Of a stretch of DNA of 43,380 nt, positions 28,772-36,548 are shown in pieces (the first letter of the stretch is position 1; each line of letters opens with the position of its first letter). This DNA is from Chloroflexota bacterium. GTDB taxonomy: Bacteria > Chloroflexota > Dormibacteria > Dormibacterales > Dormibacteraceae. The notes beneath the pieces are model-generated. The model was given only the letters and a program-made list of their open reading frames with translations, was not told the origin of the DNA and did not search any database. The stretch is from positions 1-43,380 of the forward strand of contig VBHB01000104.1 in the NCBI GenBank assembly GCA_005880315.1, written 5' to 3'. The position numbers were made by a program, and so were the translations under genes.

Positions 28772-29722
28772 ATGGCGAACCCCAAAACAAAAGCCGGCAT
28801 CCATCTGCTCCACGGCGACGAGCGGTTCCTCATCGAGGAGCGGGCCAGAGCGACCCTTGACAGCTGGCGATCGGAGCTCATCTCCGACTTCGGATTCGAA
28901 CGCCTCGAGGGCCAGGGCCTCAACGCCGCGCGCCTTCAGGACTCTGTGCTGCAGGCGCCGTTCCTCGACCCGTATCGCGTGGTGGCGGTGACGATGCTCC
29001 CGGCCGCACGAGCCGAGAGCCTCGCCCCCGCGTTGAGCGAGGTCCCAGTCTCGACCCGCATCGTGATCACAGTCGCCGGACGTCTCGGCGGCGGCAACAA
29101 GCTGGCGAAGGCCGTGACGGCCGCGGGCGGCACGGTCGAGGAGATGGCGCACCTCAAGGGCAGGTCATTGAGCGAATGGGCAGCGAAGAAGGCGACCGAC
29201 CACGGCCTCACGCCGGCCATAGCTGCGCAGGTCGTCCGCGTCACCCCGCCCGACCTCACCATCATCGATTCCGAGCTCACAAAGCTCGCCGCCTACAAGG
29301 CATCCGGGTCCAAACTCACCGCCGAAGTGGTCACCGAGCTGCTGGCAGGCGGCCGCGAGGACGAAATCTTCAAGCTCACCGACAACCTCCTGCCGCACCC
29401 GACGCCGGAAGCGCTGAAGATCGCCCGCGGTCTCTCTCGCGGTGGCATGCAGCCCACCTCGGTCGCGTACCGGATGGCCCGCCACATCGCGCTCGTCCTC
29501 GAGGTGCGCGCCAAGCAGGAGCGCGGGGAGTCGCTGTCCGACGTCAAGTCGCAGATGAGCGAGCATCCCTTCGTGGTCCAGAAGGCGTTCGACACCGCGC
29601 GCGACACCGACCCCAACCGGCTGGAGGCGGCTCTGCGGGCGATTCGTGACTACGAGTGGGAGGTGAAGTCTGGGCAGATCGATCCCGAGCTCGGGCTCGA
29701 CGTGCTCCTGACCCGGCTCTAG
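28772..29722 (+). CDS. holA: DNA polymerase III delta subunit
   Basis: A 316-residue clamp-loader subunit that opens the sliding clamp. Family features are the start IHLLHGDERFLIEERARATL, then VSTRIVITVAGRLGG, LTIIDSELTKLAAYK, the ELLAGGREDEIFKLTDNLL region and the C-terminal collar helix block ending PELGLDVLLTRL. ATG at 28772 starts the conserved domain directly. An AGAAAG lies 4-9 bp upstream, and a possible -10 TACGAT sits at 28751. It follows comEC by 38 bp, as holA often does in Terrabacteria. Confidence 0.92.
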   Translation: MANPKTKAGIHLLHGDERFLIEERARATLDSWRSELISDFGFERLEGQGLNAARLQDSVLQAPFLDPYRVVAVTMLPAARAESLAPALSEVPVSTRIVITVAGRLGGGNKLAKAVTAAGGTVEEMAHLKGRSLSEWAAKKATDHGLTPAIAAQVVRVTPPDLTIIDSELTKLAAYKASGSKLTAEVVTELLAGGREDEIFKLTDNLLPHPTPEALKIARGLSRGGMQPTSVAYRMARHIALVLEVRAKQERGESLSDVKSQMSEHPFVVQKAFDTARDTDPNRLEAALRAIRDYEWEVKSGQIDPELGLDVLLTRL

Positions 29723-29729
29723 AGCCGGG

Positions 29730-30116
29730 CTACTTCTTGGCCTTCTTGTCGGGCGTCTTGGCAGCCACCTGGGCTGCGCCCTTCTTGCCTGCAGGAGCCG
29801 CTGACTTCTTCGACGCACCGGCTGCGGCACTCGGCGCCGCCGTACCCGCGACCTTCACCAGCTGTCGCGTAAGCCGAGCCTTGCGGCGCGCTGCGTTCCT
29901 GCGGTGGAGGATGCCTTTGGATGCGGCGCGGTCGAGGGCTCGTATCGCGTCGAGCGCCACCGCGTAGCGGTCCGACTCGGCGACAGGCGTCTCTTGCAAG
30001 GTCCGGCGAGCCTTGACGATCTTGGTCTTTACCTCGGACCGCACTGCGCGGTTGCGAAGAGTCCGGCGCACGCCGGCGCGCGCCTGCTTCTTCGCGGAGG
30101 CAGTTCGCTTAGCCAC
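29730..30116 (-). CDS. rpsT: Ribosomal protein bS20 with long basic C-terminal tail
   Basis: A 128-residue protein; family members are usually about 87 residues. The core is canonical: MAKRTASAKKQARAGVRR, then LQETPVAESDRYAVALDAIR, and KGILHRRNAARRKARLTRQL. An extra tail of about 40 residues (AAPSAAAGASKKSAAPAGKK and on) is rich in Ala, Lys and Pro. It binds 16S rRNA early in 30S assembly. The start is GTG at 30116. A perfect -10 TATAAT lies on the minus strand at 30154-30159. It converges with holA 8 bp away. Confidence 0.96.
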   Translation of the reverse strand: MAKRTASAKKQARAGVRRTLRNRAVRSEVKTKIVKARRTLQETPVAESDRYAVALDAIRALDRAASKGILHRRNAARRKARLTRQLVKVAGTAAPSAAAGASKKSAAPAGKKGAAQVAAKTPDKKAKK

Positions 30117-30152
30117 GTTTGGATTCCAGGTGGGAGATGAGCACGAAGCTAG

Positions 30153-30159
30153 GATTATA
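30153..30159. promoter_or_regulatory. Overlapping divergent -10 elements for rpsT and the gamma-CA gene
   Basis: On the minus strand this is a perfect TATAAT for rpsT. Read on the plus strand the same bases give GATTAT, 8 bp before the gamma-CA GTG. The near-palindromic -10 could serve both genes, so the two promoters would compete. Confidence 0.5.
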
Positions 30160-30166
30160 GAGGCCA

Positions 30167-30691
30167 GTGGAGTTCGAGCTCAGCGGGAAGCGCCCCAGGG
30201 TGCATCCCGACGCATACATCGCCCCGACGGCCGTGCTCATCGGTGACGTTGAGGTCGGCGCCGGCGCAAGCGTCTGGTTCGGTGCGGTGCTCCGCGGCGA
30301 CGAGGCCGCGATCACAGTCGGCGACGGCGCCAACGTTCAGGACAACGCGGTTCTCCACTGCGCACGCAACCTGCCCACCGTTGTCGAGCGCAACGCGAGC
30401 GTCGGCCACTCCGCGCAGCTCGAGGGCTGCGTCGTCGAGCAAGGAGCGGTCGTGGGCATGGGCGCGACCATGCTCCAGCGAAGCCGCCTTGGCGCCGGAT
30501 CGATGCTCGCCGCCGGCGCTGTGCTGGGGGAAGGCAAGTCGGTGCCTGCCGGGCACATGGCCGCAGGTGTGCCTGCCTCGGTGAAGAAGCCACTGGATGG
30601 TTCGGCCGGCAGCTGGGTCGGCACAACCGCCAAGCACTACCAGGAACGTGCCGTCCTGTACCGAGCGAACCTTCGACCCGTCGGCAGTTGA
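30167..30691 (+). CDS. Gamma-carbonic-anhydrase-like hexapeptide-repeat protein, one Zn ligand changed
   Basis: A 174-residue left-handed beta-helix protein. The repeats (PDAYIAPTAVLIGDVEVGAGASVWFGAVLRGD) and the segment NVQDNAVLHCARN are typical of the gamma-CA/YrdA/PaaY branch. The family normally holds zinc with three His: one in LH, one in GH and one in LHGC. Here the third block reads SAQLEGC, so that His is replaced by Glu. Activity as a carbonic anhydrase is therefore doubtful; an acyl- or CoA-related role is possible. GTG at 30167 is the start. It overlaps ispE by TTGA. Confidence 0.85.
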   Translation: MEFELSGKRPRVHPDAYIAPTAVLIGDVEVGAGASVWFGAVLRGDEAAITVGDGANVQDNAVLHCARNLPTVVERNASVGHSAQLEGCVVEQGAVVGMGATMLQRSRLGAGSMLAAGAVLGEGKSVPAGHMAAGVPASVKKPLDGSAGSWVGTTAKHYQERAVLYRANLRPVGS

Positions 30692-31443
30692 AAGTCGCGC
30701 TGCCCGCGCGCGCGAAGCTGAACCTGGACCTGCAAGTCATCAAGCGCCGCGCGGATGGATTCCACGAGATCAAGACCCACATGGTGGCGGTCGCGCTGCA
30801 CGACCTCATCGAGGCTTCGACTTCCCAGCGCACCACGCTGGAGGTAGATGGCATCCCGGTGACGGCTGCGCCCGACAACATCATCTTCAAAGCGCTCCGC
30901 GCGCTCGAAGGCGCCGCCGGTCGAGCGTTGCCCACCCACTTCCACCTACACAAGCGCATACCGCTTGGTGCCGGCCTGGGCGGCGCCAGCTCCGATGCCG
31001 CCGCCGCATTGAGGGCGGCAAGAATCGTGCACGGACTCGACATCGACCTCACCCGCATCGCGCGCGCTGTCGGCGCCGACGTGCCCTTTTTCATGAATGG
31101 CGGCAGCGCGCTCGCCGAGGGCATAGGTGAGCAATTGCAAGAGCTCCCGACCGAACCTGCGTGGTACGCGATCGCCTGGCCGGGTATCGAACTTTCGACC
31201 GCTCGCGTTTACGAAGCGTGGGACAAAACCAGAGGCGGGCCGCCCAATGAGCTGCTTCGGGCCGCCGAGCAGGCCGATCCCCGCGTGCAAGATTTCGCCC
31301 GACGGCTTGGTCATGGCTGGCAGATGACCGGCAGCGGGTCGGCGTTCTTCATGCGCTGCACGGGTCGAGAGGAAGGAGTGAAAGCGATCGAATCGCTCGA
31401 CTGCTGGACCGCCGTGACTCACGCGGTCGCGGCCTGGGCCTGA
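30688..31443 (+). CDS. ispE: 4-diphosphocytidyl-2-C-methyl-D-erythritol kinase
   Basis: A 251-residue GHMP kinase of the MEP isoprenoid pathway. Key motifs are PARAKLNLDLQVIKRRADGFHEI, the ATP loop IPLGAGLGGASSDAAAALRA, DVPFFMNGGSALAEGIGE and the C-terminal MTGSGSAFFMR. The length is a little short compared with about 285 residues, mainly in the C-terminal half. It begins with TTG in a TTGA overlap with the upstream gene. The stop shares one base with the murT ATG (TGATG). Confidence 0.95.
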   Translation: MKVALPARAKLNLDLQVIKRRADGFHEIKTHMVAVALHDLIEASTSQRTTLEVDGIPVTAAPDNIIFKALRALEGAAGRALPTHFHLHKRIPLGAGLGGASSDAAAALRAARIVHGLDIDLTRIARAVGADVPFFMNGGSALAEGIGEQLQELPTEPAWYAIAWPGIELSTARVYEAWDKTRGGPPNELLRAAEQADPRVQDFARRLGHGWQMTGSGSAFFMRCTGREEGVKAIESLDCWTAVTHAVAAWA

Positions 31444-32807
31444 TGCGCCGAACTGCTGCCGTCTGGGCCGGTAAAGCGACGGGCGTCCTGTCGAGGTTCA
31501 GCCGCCTGGGTGGCGGCACGACCTTGCCCGGCGATGTCGCTCGCGCCATCGACCCCGATGTGCTCCGCAAGCTGTCGCGAGACCTCAAGCACGGAGCCAT
31601 CGTCATCACAGGGACCAACGGCAAGACGACGACCGCTCGCCTCGTCACGTGGCTGCTCGAGGGTGCTGGCCACAGCGTGGTTTCCAATCGCGCGGGCGCC
31701 AACCTCATCTTCGGCGCTACCGCCGCGGCCCTGGAGAGGGCCGGCGCCAACGGCCGCCTGCACGCGGATTGGGGCGTGTTCGAGATCGACGAGGCCAGCC
31801 TAGAACGGGCGGTGGAAGAGATACAGCCGCGGGCCGCGATGGTTCTCAACCTGTTTCGCGATCAGCTCGACCGCTACGGTGAGCTCGAGGCGATCGCCAA
31901 GCGGATCGAGGCGGCGCTCGCCCGCCTTCCCGACGACAGTCATGCCGTGATGAACGCTGACGATCCTCGTGTTGCTGAGATCGGCCTCAACCTCAAGCGC
32001 AAGCCCCTGTGGTTTGGGCTCGACGACCCCGCCGTCGCGCTGCACGAGCTTCCTCACGCCGCCGACGCGCGGACGTGCCCGCGATGCGGCGCAAGCCTGA
32101 TCTTCGACGGCGTGTACGTCGGGCACGATGGCCTTTACCGCTGTCCCAATGGAGACTTCGCCCGACCCGCACCAGACCTCGCCGCGACCCACATCGAGCT
32201 GAACGGCTTCGACAGCGTGGCGCTGGGGGTGAGCGGCGTCCGCATCGAGCTGCCGCTTGGCGGCCTCTACAACGCCTACAACGCCCTCGCGGCCTTCGCC
32301 GCGGGGAACGCTCTCGGTTTCGAGCCGGCTTACATCGCCGAGCGCTTCCGCACCGTTCAGGCCGCGTTCGGCCGTCAGGAGCGTCTCGAAGCCAAAGGTC
32401 GCAAGCTCAACGTCGTCCTGTCCAAGAACCCGGCGGGGTTCAACGAGACGTTGCGCACCGCGGTCGACCTTGCGGGCGGCCACTGGTTCCTGATCGGTTT
32501 GAACGATCGCCGCGCTGACGGCACGGACGTCTCGTGGATCTGGGACGTCGACTTCGAAAGACTGCGCGGACGCTCGCGCGTCGTCGTACCCGCCGGCAAC
32601 CGGGCCGCCGATCTCGCCGTGCGGCTCAAGTACGCAGGCGTGGAGGCGCAGCCGCCGGAATCCGATCCCGCGCGCGCAATCGACGCCCTCATCGAAGCGA
32701 CACCGGAAGGCGAGACAGCCCACATGCTCTGCACCTACACCGCCATGCTCGACCTTCGCGCCGAGCTGGTGCGGCGCGGTTGGGCCAAGCCTTACTGGGA
32801 GACTTAG
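31443..32807 (+). CDS. murT: Lipid II isoglutaminyl synthase, MurT subunit
   Basis: A 454-residue Mur-ligase-type subunit that activates the lipid II glutamate and, with GatD, amidates it to isoglutamine. The ATP loop is VITGTNGKTTTARL, followed by NRAGANLIFG, VLNLFRDQLDRYGELE, and the catalytic DVSWIWDVDFE. The zinc ribbon inserted in the middle has CPRCG (Cys about 212 and 215) and YRCPNGDF (Cys about 234). The fourth Cys, expected at about 237, is Gly here. gatD follows 9 bp later. Confidence 0.95.
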   Translation: MRRTAAVWAGKATGVLSRFSRLGGGTTLPGDVARAIDPDVLRKLSRDLKHGAIVITGTNGKTTTARLVTWLLEGAGHSVVSNRAGANLIFGATAAALERAGANGRLHADWGVFEIDEASLERAVEEIQPRAAMVLNLFRDQLDRYGELEAIAKRIEAALARLPDDSHAVMNADDPRVAEIGLNLKRKPLWFGLDDPAVALHELPHAADARTCPRCGASLIFDGVYVGHDGLYRCPNGDFARPAPDLAATHIELNGFDSVALGVSGVRIELPLGGLYNAYNALAAFAAGNALGFEPAYIAERFRTVQAAFGRQERLEAKGRKLNVVLSKNPAGFNETLRTAVDLAGGHWFLIGLNDRRADGTDVSWIWDVDFERLRGRSRVVVPAGNRAADLAVRLKYAGVEAQPPESDPARAIDALIEATPEGETAHMLCTYTAMLDLRAELVRRGWAKPYWET

Positions 32808-32816
32808 AGGGAAGAG

Positions 32817-33563
32817 ATGGCACGGCACCAGAAGACGTTCACGGTCGGATGGCTGTATCCCGACCTCATGAACATCTACGGCGATCGCGGCAACATCCTC
32901 ACCCTGCTCAAGCGCGCCGAGTGGCGCGACTTCGAGGCAAGGCTCATCGAGCTCGGGAGGGGCACGACCAAACGCATGGATGAGGTCGATGTCTTTTTCT
33001 TCGGCGGCGGCCAGGATCGCGAGCAGGCGCTCGTGTACGAAGATCTCCTCGAACACAAGCAGCCGCCCCTCGAGCGCGCGGTCGCGGCCGGCGCCGGCGT
33101 GCTCGCCGTGTGCGGCGGCTACCAGCTCCTCGGCCACTACTACCAGACCGGGGAGGGCGAGCGGTTCCCCGGCATCGGCCTCATCGACGTGCGCACCGAG
33201 GCGGGCACACGCCGGTTCATCGGCGACGTGGTCGTCGACTCCGCGCTGGTCGACATCCGGCCCACGACCCTCGTCGGTTTCGAGAACCACAGCGGCCGCA
33301 CCTACCTGGGGCCGAAGGCCAAAGCCCTCGGGCGCGTGCGCGTCGGTTTCGGCAACAACGGCGATGACCACACCGAAGGCTGCCTCCAGGGCGGCGTGCT
33401 CGGCACGTACCTTCACGGATCCCTGCTGCCGAAGAACCCGCACCTGGCGGACCACCTGATCAGGAGCTCATTGCGCCGCCGCGGCATCACGGACCTCGCT
33501 GCCCTCGACGATACCGCCGAGCTGGCCGCCCACGAAAAAATCCTGGCGCGCTCGGCCCGCTGA
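32817..33563 (+). CDS. gatD: Lipid II isoglutaminyl synthase, GatD glutaminase subunit
   Basis: A 248-residue class I glutamine amidotransferase partner of MurT; it releases ammonia from glutamine. The nucleophile is Cys at about 99 in VCGGYQLLG, and the His at about 200 is in GTYLHGSLLPKNP. The N-terminus (TVGWLYPDLMNIYGDRGNI) is typical. An AGAGGGAAGAG ribosome site precedes the ATG. The 3' end overlaps the convergent DUF559 gene by 77 bp. Confidence 0.96.
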   Translation: MARHQKTFTVGWLYPDLMNIYGDRGNILTLLKRAEWRDFEARLIELGRGTTKRMDEVDVFFFGGGQDREQALVYEDLLEHKQPPLERAVAAGAGVLAVCGGYQLLGHYYQTGEGERFPGIGLIDVRTEAGTRRFIGDVVVDSALVDIRPTTLVGFENHSGRTYLGPKAKALGRVRVGFGNNGDDHTEGCLQGGVLGTYLHGSLLPKNPHLADHLIRSSLRRRGITDLAALDDTAELAAHEKILARSAR

Positions 33564-33909
33564 ACGAAGGGGTTTTAACCACCTCCACGGCGATCGTCGA
33601 AAGCACGAGCTCGATTCGTTCGCGGATGTCGTGCGGCGCAAAGCGCACGACTCGAAAACCCTCACGTTCGAGCCACGCCGCACGCGCCGTATCCGTAGGC
33701 GGCGAGCGGTCATACATCTCGCCGCCAATCTCCACCACCAGCCGCGCCGAAAGACACGCGAAGTCGACGATGTACGGGCCGATCAATGCCTTGCGCCGGA
33801 ACTTGAAGCCCTCGATCTGCTTACTGCGCAGGCATGACCAAAGGTCCCACTCGACACTGCTCATCGTCCGGCGCAGGTATCTGGCCAGCGCGACTCTCGA
33901 CAAAGGCAT
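33487..33909 (-). CDS. DUF559 (Vsr-like endonuclease fold) protein with altered active site
   Basis: A 140-residue protein. It has the DUF559 layout: RRTMSSVEWDLWSCLRSKQIEGFKFRRK, then IGPYIVDFACLSARLVVEIGG and AWLEREGFRVVRFAPHDIRERIE. The usual family stretch is VVE-x-DG-x-x-H. Here it reads VVEIGGEMYD, so the Asp and His look lost. The C-terminal 30 residues are non-family and lie over the gatD 3' end. ATG at 33909 fits the promoter spacing; ATG at 33924 is the alternative. Its promoter carries the GCCTTAACAGGC box. It lies just downstream of lon on the same strand. Confidence 0.8.
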   Translation of the reverse strand: MPLSRVALARYLRRTMSSVEWDLWSCLRSKQIEGFKFRRKALIGPYIVDFACLSARLVVEIGGEMYDRSPPTDTARAAWLEREGFRVVRFAPHDIRERIELVLSTIAVEVVKTPSFSGPSAPGFFRGRPARRYRRGQRGP

Positions 33910-33919
33910 GGCGCCCAGC

Positions 33920-33964
33920 AGCATCGCCGGCGAGGGCGAAAAGCAAAACCCTGCCTGTTAAGGC
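33920..33964 (-). promoter_or_regulatory. GCCTTAACAGGC-box promoter before the DUF559 gene
   Basis: On the minus strand, GCCTTAACAGGC (33964-33953) is followed by AGGG, TTTTGC at the -35 position (33948-33943) and GATGCT as a weak -10 (33925-33920), with 17 bp spacing. It starts 8 bp after the lon stop. Confidence 0.55.
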
Positions 33965-33971
33965 TGAATCG

Positions 33972-36485
33972 CTAAGAGCGCTTCGGAGTCTTCACCGGCC
34001 GTCGCGCGCTCGTTCCCGCGCGGGACTTGCCATTCTTCGACTTGCCAGCCCCGTTCGATCTCGCCACCACCGGTATGGCCGCCCGCGTCCCCGCCGCAGG
34101 TGAAACCACCCGCCCGCCGGGCCGAGGCGTCAGCGCCTCTCGAAGCACCTGGTCGATCGACTCCACGAGAACGAGCTCCATATCCTTACGCAGATCGGCG
34201 GGGATGTCGTCGAGGTCCGCCTCGTTGTGCGCGGGCAGCAGCACTCGCCGGATGCCGGCGCGGTGCGCCCCCAGCACCTTCTCCTTGACGCCGCCGATCG
34301 GCAGCACCTTGCCTCGCAGCGTGATCTCGCCCGTCATCGCGACGTCGTCGCGCGCCGGGCGCGCGGTGAGGATCGACGCCATCGCGGTGAGCACTGTCAC
34401 CCCGGCCGACGGCCCTTCCTTGGGCTGGGCGCCCGCGGGAACATGGACGTGGATGTCGTTCTTCTCGAACAACGATGGATCGATGCCCAGCTCACCCGCG
34501 CGATCCTTGAGATAAGACAAAGCGGCTGACGCGGACTCCTTCATCACATCGCCCAGCTGTCCCGTCAAACGCAGCTCACCCTTGCCAGGCGTCAACGCCG
34601 CCTCCACGAAAACGATCTCGCCACCCGTCGGCGTCCACACCAACCCGGTGGCGACGCCTGCGCGGTCGATCCGCTCCGCCACGTCGTCGTGGAAGCGACG
34701 CTTGCCCAGCGCCGCGCGCACACGCTTCACGTCGACGACCCGGCGAAGTCGTTTTCCGACCGCGATCTCCGCCACCGCTCGACGCATCACCGATGCGATT
34801 TCGCGCTCCAGGTTGCGAACGCCTGCTTCACGCGTGTACTGGCGGATGATGAGCCGGATCGCGTCCTCGGAGACACCAACCTCGCCCGGCCGCAGTCCAT
34901 GCGCCTCGAGCTGCTTGGGCACCAGGAATCGCTCCGCAATCTGCACCTTCTCCTCTTCGGTATAGCCGGAGAGGTGAAGCACCTCCATGCGGTCGCGAAG
35001 CGCGGCGGGAATCGTCTCCAGGGTGTTCGCCGTGGTGATGAACATCACCTTCGACAGGTCAAAAGGAACGTCGAGGTAGTTGTCGCGAAAGTCCTTGTTC
35101 TGCTCGGGGTCGAGAACCTCGAGCAAAGCAGAAGACGGGTCGCCTCGCCAGTCCGACCCGATCTTGTCGACCTCGTCCAGCATGAACACCGGGTCGTTCG
35201 ACTCCGCGCGACGGATCGCCTGCAGGATGCGTCCCGGCATAGCCCCGATGTACGTACGGCGGTGGCCGCGAATCTCCGCTTCATCGTGCACGCCGCCGAG
35301 AGAGGCGCGCGCGAACTTCCGTCCCATCGCGCGCGCAATCGAGTGGCCGAGTGACGTCTTGCCCACCCCGGGCGGACCCACGAAGCACAGGATCGGCTCG
35401 CGTCCACGCTCCGTCAGGCCGCGCTCCTGCTTCAACCGCCGCACCGCGAGATGCTCGACGATCCGCTGCTTCACCTTGTCGAGGTCGTAGTGGTCGTCGT
35501 CGAGGATCTTGCGTGACTTGGCCACATCGACCTCGCCGCCCGTGGATGTGTTCCAGGGCAGCGAGACGATCAGCTCCAGGTACGTGCGGATCACCGACGA
35601 TTCCGGTGACGCGGACGGAATCCTCTCCAGCCGCGCGAGCTCTCGATCGGCCTCGCGCTGCGCCTCTGCGGGCAGGCCGGCCTTTTCGATGCGCTCCCGC
35701 AGCTCCGACAGCTCCCCGTGCTCGCTGTCCATCTCGCCGAGCTCGCGCTGGATCGCCTTCAGCTGCTCGCGCAGGAAGTACTCGCGCTGGGCCTTGCCCA
35801 TCTGCTCCTCGGCCTGCGTCTGGATCTTTCGCCCCAGCTCCAGCACCTCGAGCTCATGCGAAAGATTTCCGAGCAGCCGCTCGAGCTTCGCCTTCGCCGA
35901 ATCCATCTCGAGAATCTCCTGGCGCTGCCCGGTGGTAAGTCGGATGTGGTTGGCGATGTAATACGCGAGGTGCAGCGGGTCGTCGATCGCACCCGCCGCA
36001 CTGGCGAGCTCCGCGGGCAGGTGAGGCGAAAGAGTCACCAGCTGCTGGAACGATGTGATCGCGCGCCGCAACAGGGCCTCACGTTCGATCGGGGTCAAAG
36101 AGTCGGGCGTCTCCGGCAGCATCTCGACCCGGCATGTCAGGTACGGCTCCTCTGCCATCGACGAGACGAGCTTGATGCGCCGCAATCCCAGCACCGCGAG
36201 CTGCACGGTGCCGTCGGGCAGCTTCAGCATGTGCTGCACCCGCACCATCGCGCCGACGTGGTGGATGTCCTTGAAGCCGACCTCTTCAGCCGTCTCGTCG
36301 AGCTGGGTGGCGACCGCGATGTGCCGCTCCGCGCCCGGGAGATCGTCCAGGAGCTCGAGCGACCGCCGCCGCCCCACGGACAGCGGGATGAAGATTCGCG
36401 GGAAGACGACCGTGGACTTCAGCGGCAGCACGGGAAGGCGCGACGGCACCGCGCCCTCCAGGTTCGCCGCCGGCATCTCGCTCAC
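33972..36485 (-). CDS. lon: ATP-dependent protease Lon with basic C-terminal tail
   Basis: An 837-residue cytoplasmic protease that unfolds and degrades damaged or regulatory proteins. It has the N-terminal LON substrate domain (RLPVLPLKSTVVFPRIFIPL), the AAA+ module (Walker A GPPGVGKT near 368, Walker B VFMLDEVDK) and the Ser-Lys protease domain (PKEGPSAG near 690, VKEKVLGAHRAG near 733). A Lys/Arg/Ser-rich tail of about 45 residues follows, which is not standard. GTG at 36485 lies 8 bp after a -10 AATACT, so it is probably leaderless. ATG at 36476 or 36515 are alternatives. The upstream TTAACAGG box resembles the comEA promoter. Confidence 0.96.
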   Translation of the reverse strand: MSEMPAANLEGAVPSRLPVLPLKSTVVFPRIFIPLSVGRRRSLELLDDLPGAERHIAVATQLDETAEEVGFKDIHHVGAMVRVQHMLKLPDGTVQLAVLGLRRIKLVSSMAEEPYLTCRVEMLPETPDSLTPIEREALLRRAITSFQQLVTLSPHLPAELASAAGAIDDPLHLAYYIANHIRLTTGQRQEILEMDSAKAKLERLLGNLSHELEVLELGRKIQTQAEEQMGKAQREYFLREQLKAIQRELGEMDSEHGELSELRERIEKAGLPAEAQREADRELARLERIPSASPESSVIRTYLELIVSLPWNTSTGGEVDVAKSRKILDDDHYDLDKVKQRIVEHLAVRRLKQERGLTERGREPILCFVGPPGVGKTSLGHSIARAMGRKFARASLGGVHDEAEIRGHRRTYIGAMPGRILQAIRRAESNDPVFMLDEVDKIGSDWRGDPSSALLEVLDPEQNKDFRDNYLDVPFDLSKVMFITTANTLETIPAALRDRMEVLHLSGYTEEEKVQIAERFLVPKQLEAHGLRPGEVGVSEDAIRLIIRQYTREAGVRNLEREIASVMRRAVAEIAVGKRLRRVVDVKRVRAALGKRRFHDDVAERIDRAGVATGLVWTPTGGEIVFVEAALTPGKGELRLTGQLGDVMKESASAALSYLKDRAGELGIDPSLFEKNDIHVHVPAGAQPKEGPSAGVTVLTAMASILTARPARDDVAMTGEITLRGKVLPIGGVKEKVLGAHRAGIRRVLLPAHNEADLDDIPADLRKDMELVLVESIDQVLREALTPRPGGRVVSPAAGTRAAIPVVARSNGAGKSKNGKSRAGTSARRPVKTPKRS

Positions 36486-36493
36486 AGCAACAC

Positions 36494-36538
36494 AGTATTC
36501 CCTAGGGCTGGGCAACTCACGCGGGCTACCTGTTAACG
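36494..36538 (-). promoter_or_regulatory. TTAACAGG-box promoter before lon (weaker copy)
   Basis: TTAACA (36536-36531, minus) followed by GGTAGCCC matches the box only in part. The -10 AATACT (36499-36494) lies 37 bp downstream of the TTAACA, as in the strong copies. The GTG start at 36485 lies 8 bp after the -10. Confidence 0.5.
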
Positions 36539-36548
36539 GTGCGGTGAG

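Noticed and set aside
30145..30166. AGAGG as a ribosome site for the gamma-CA gene
   Set aside because: It lies only 3 bp before the GTG, too close for normal initiation; the -10 spacing favours a leaderless start.
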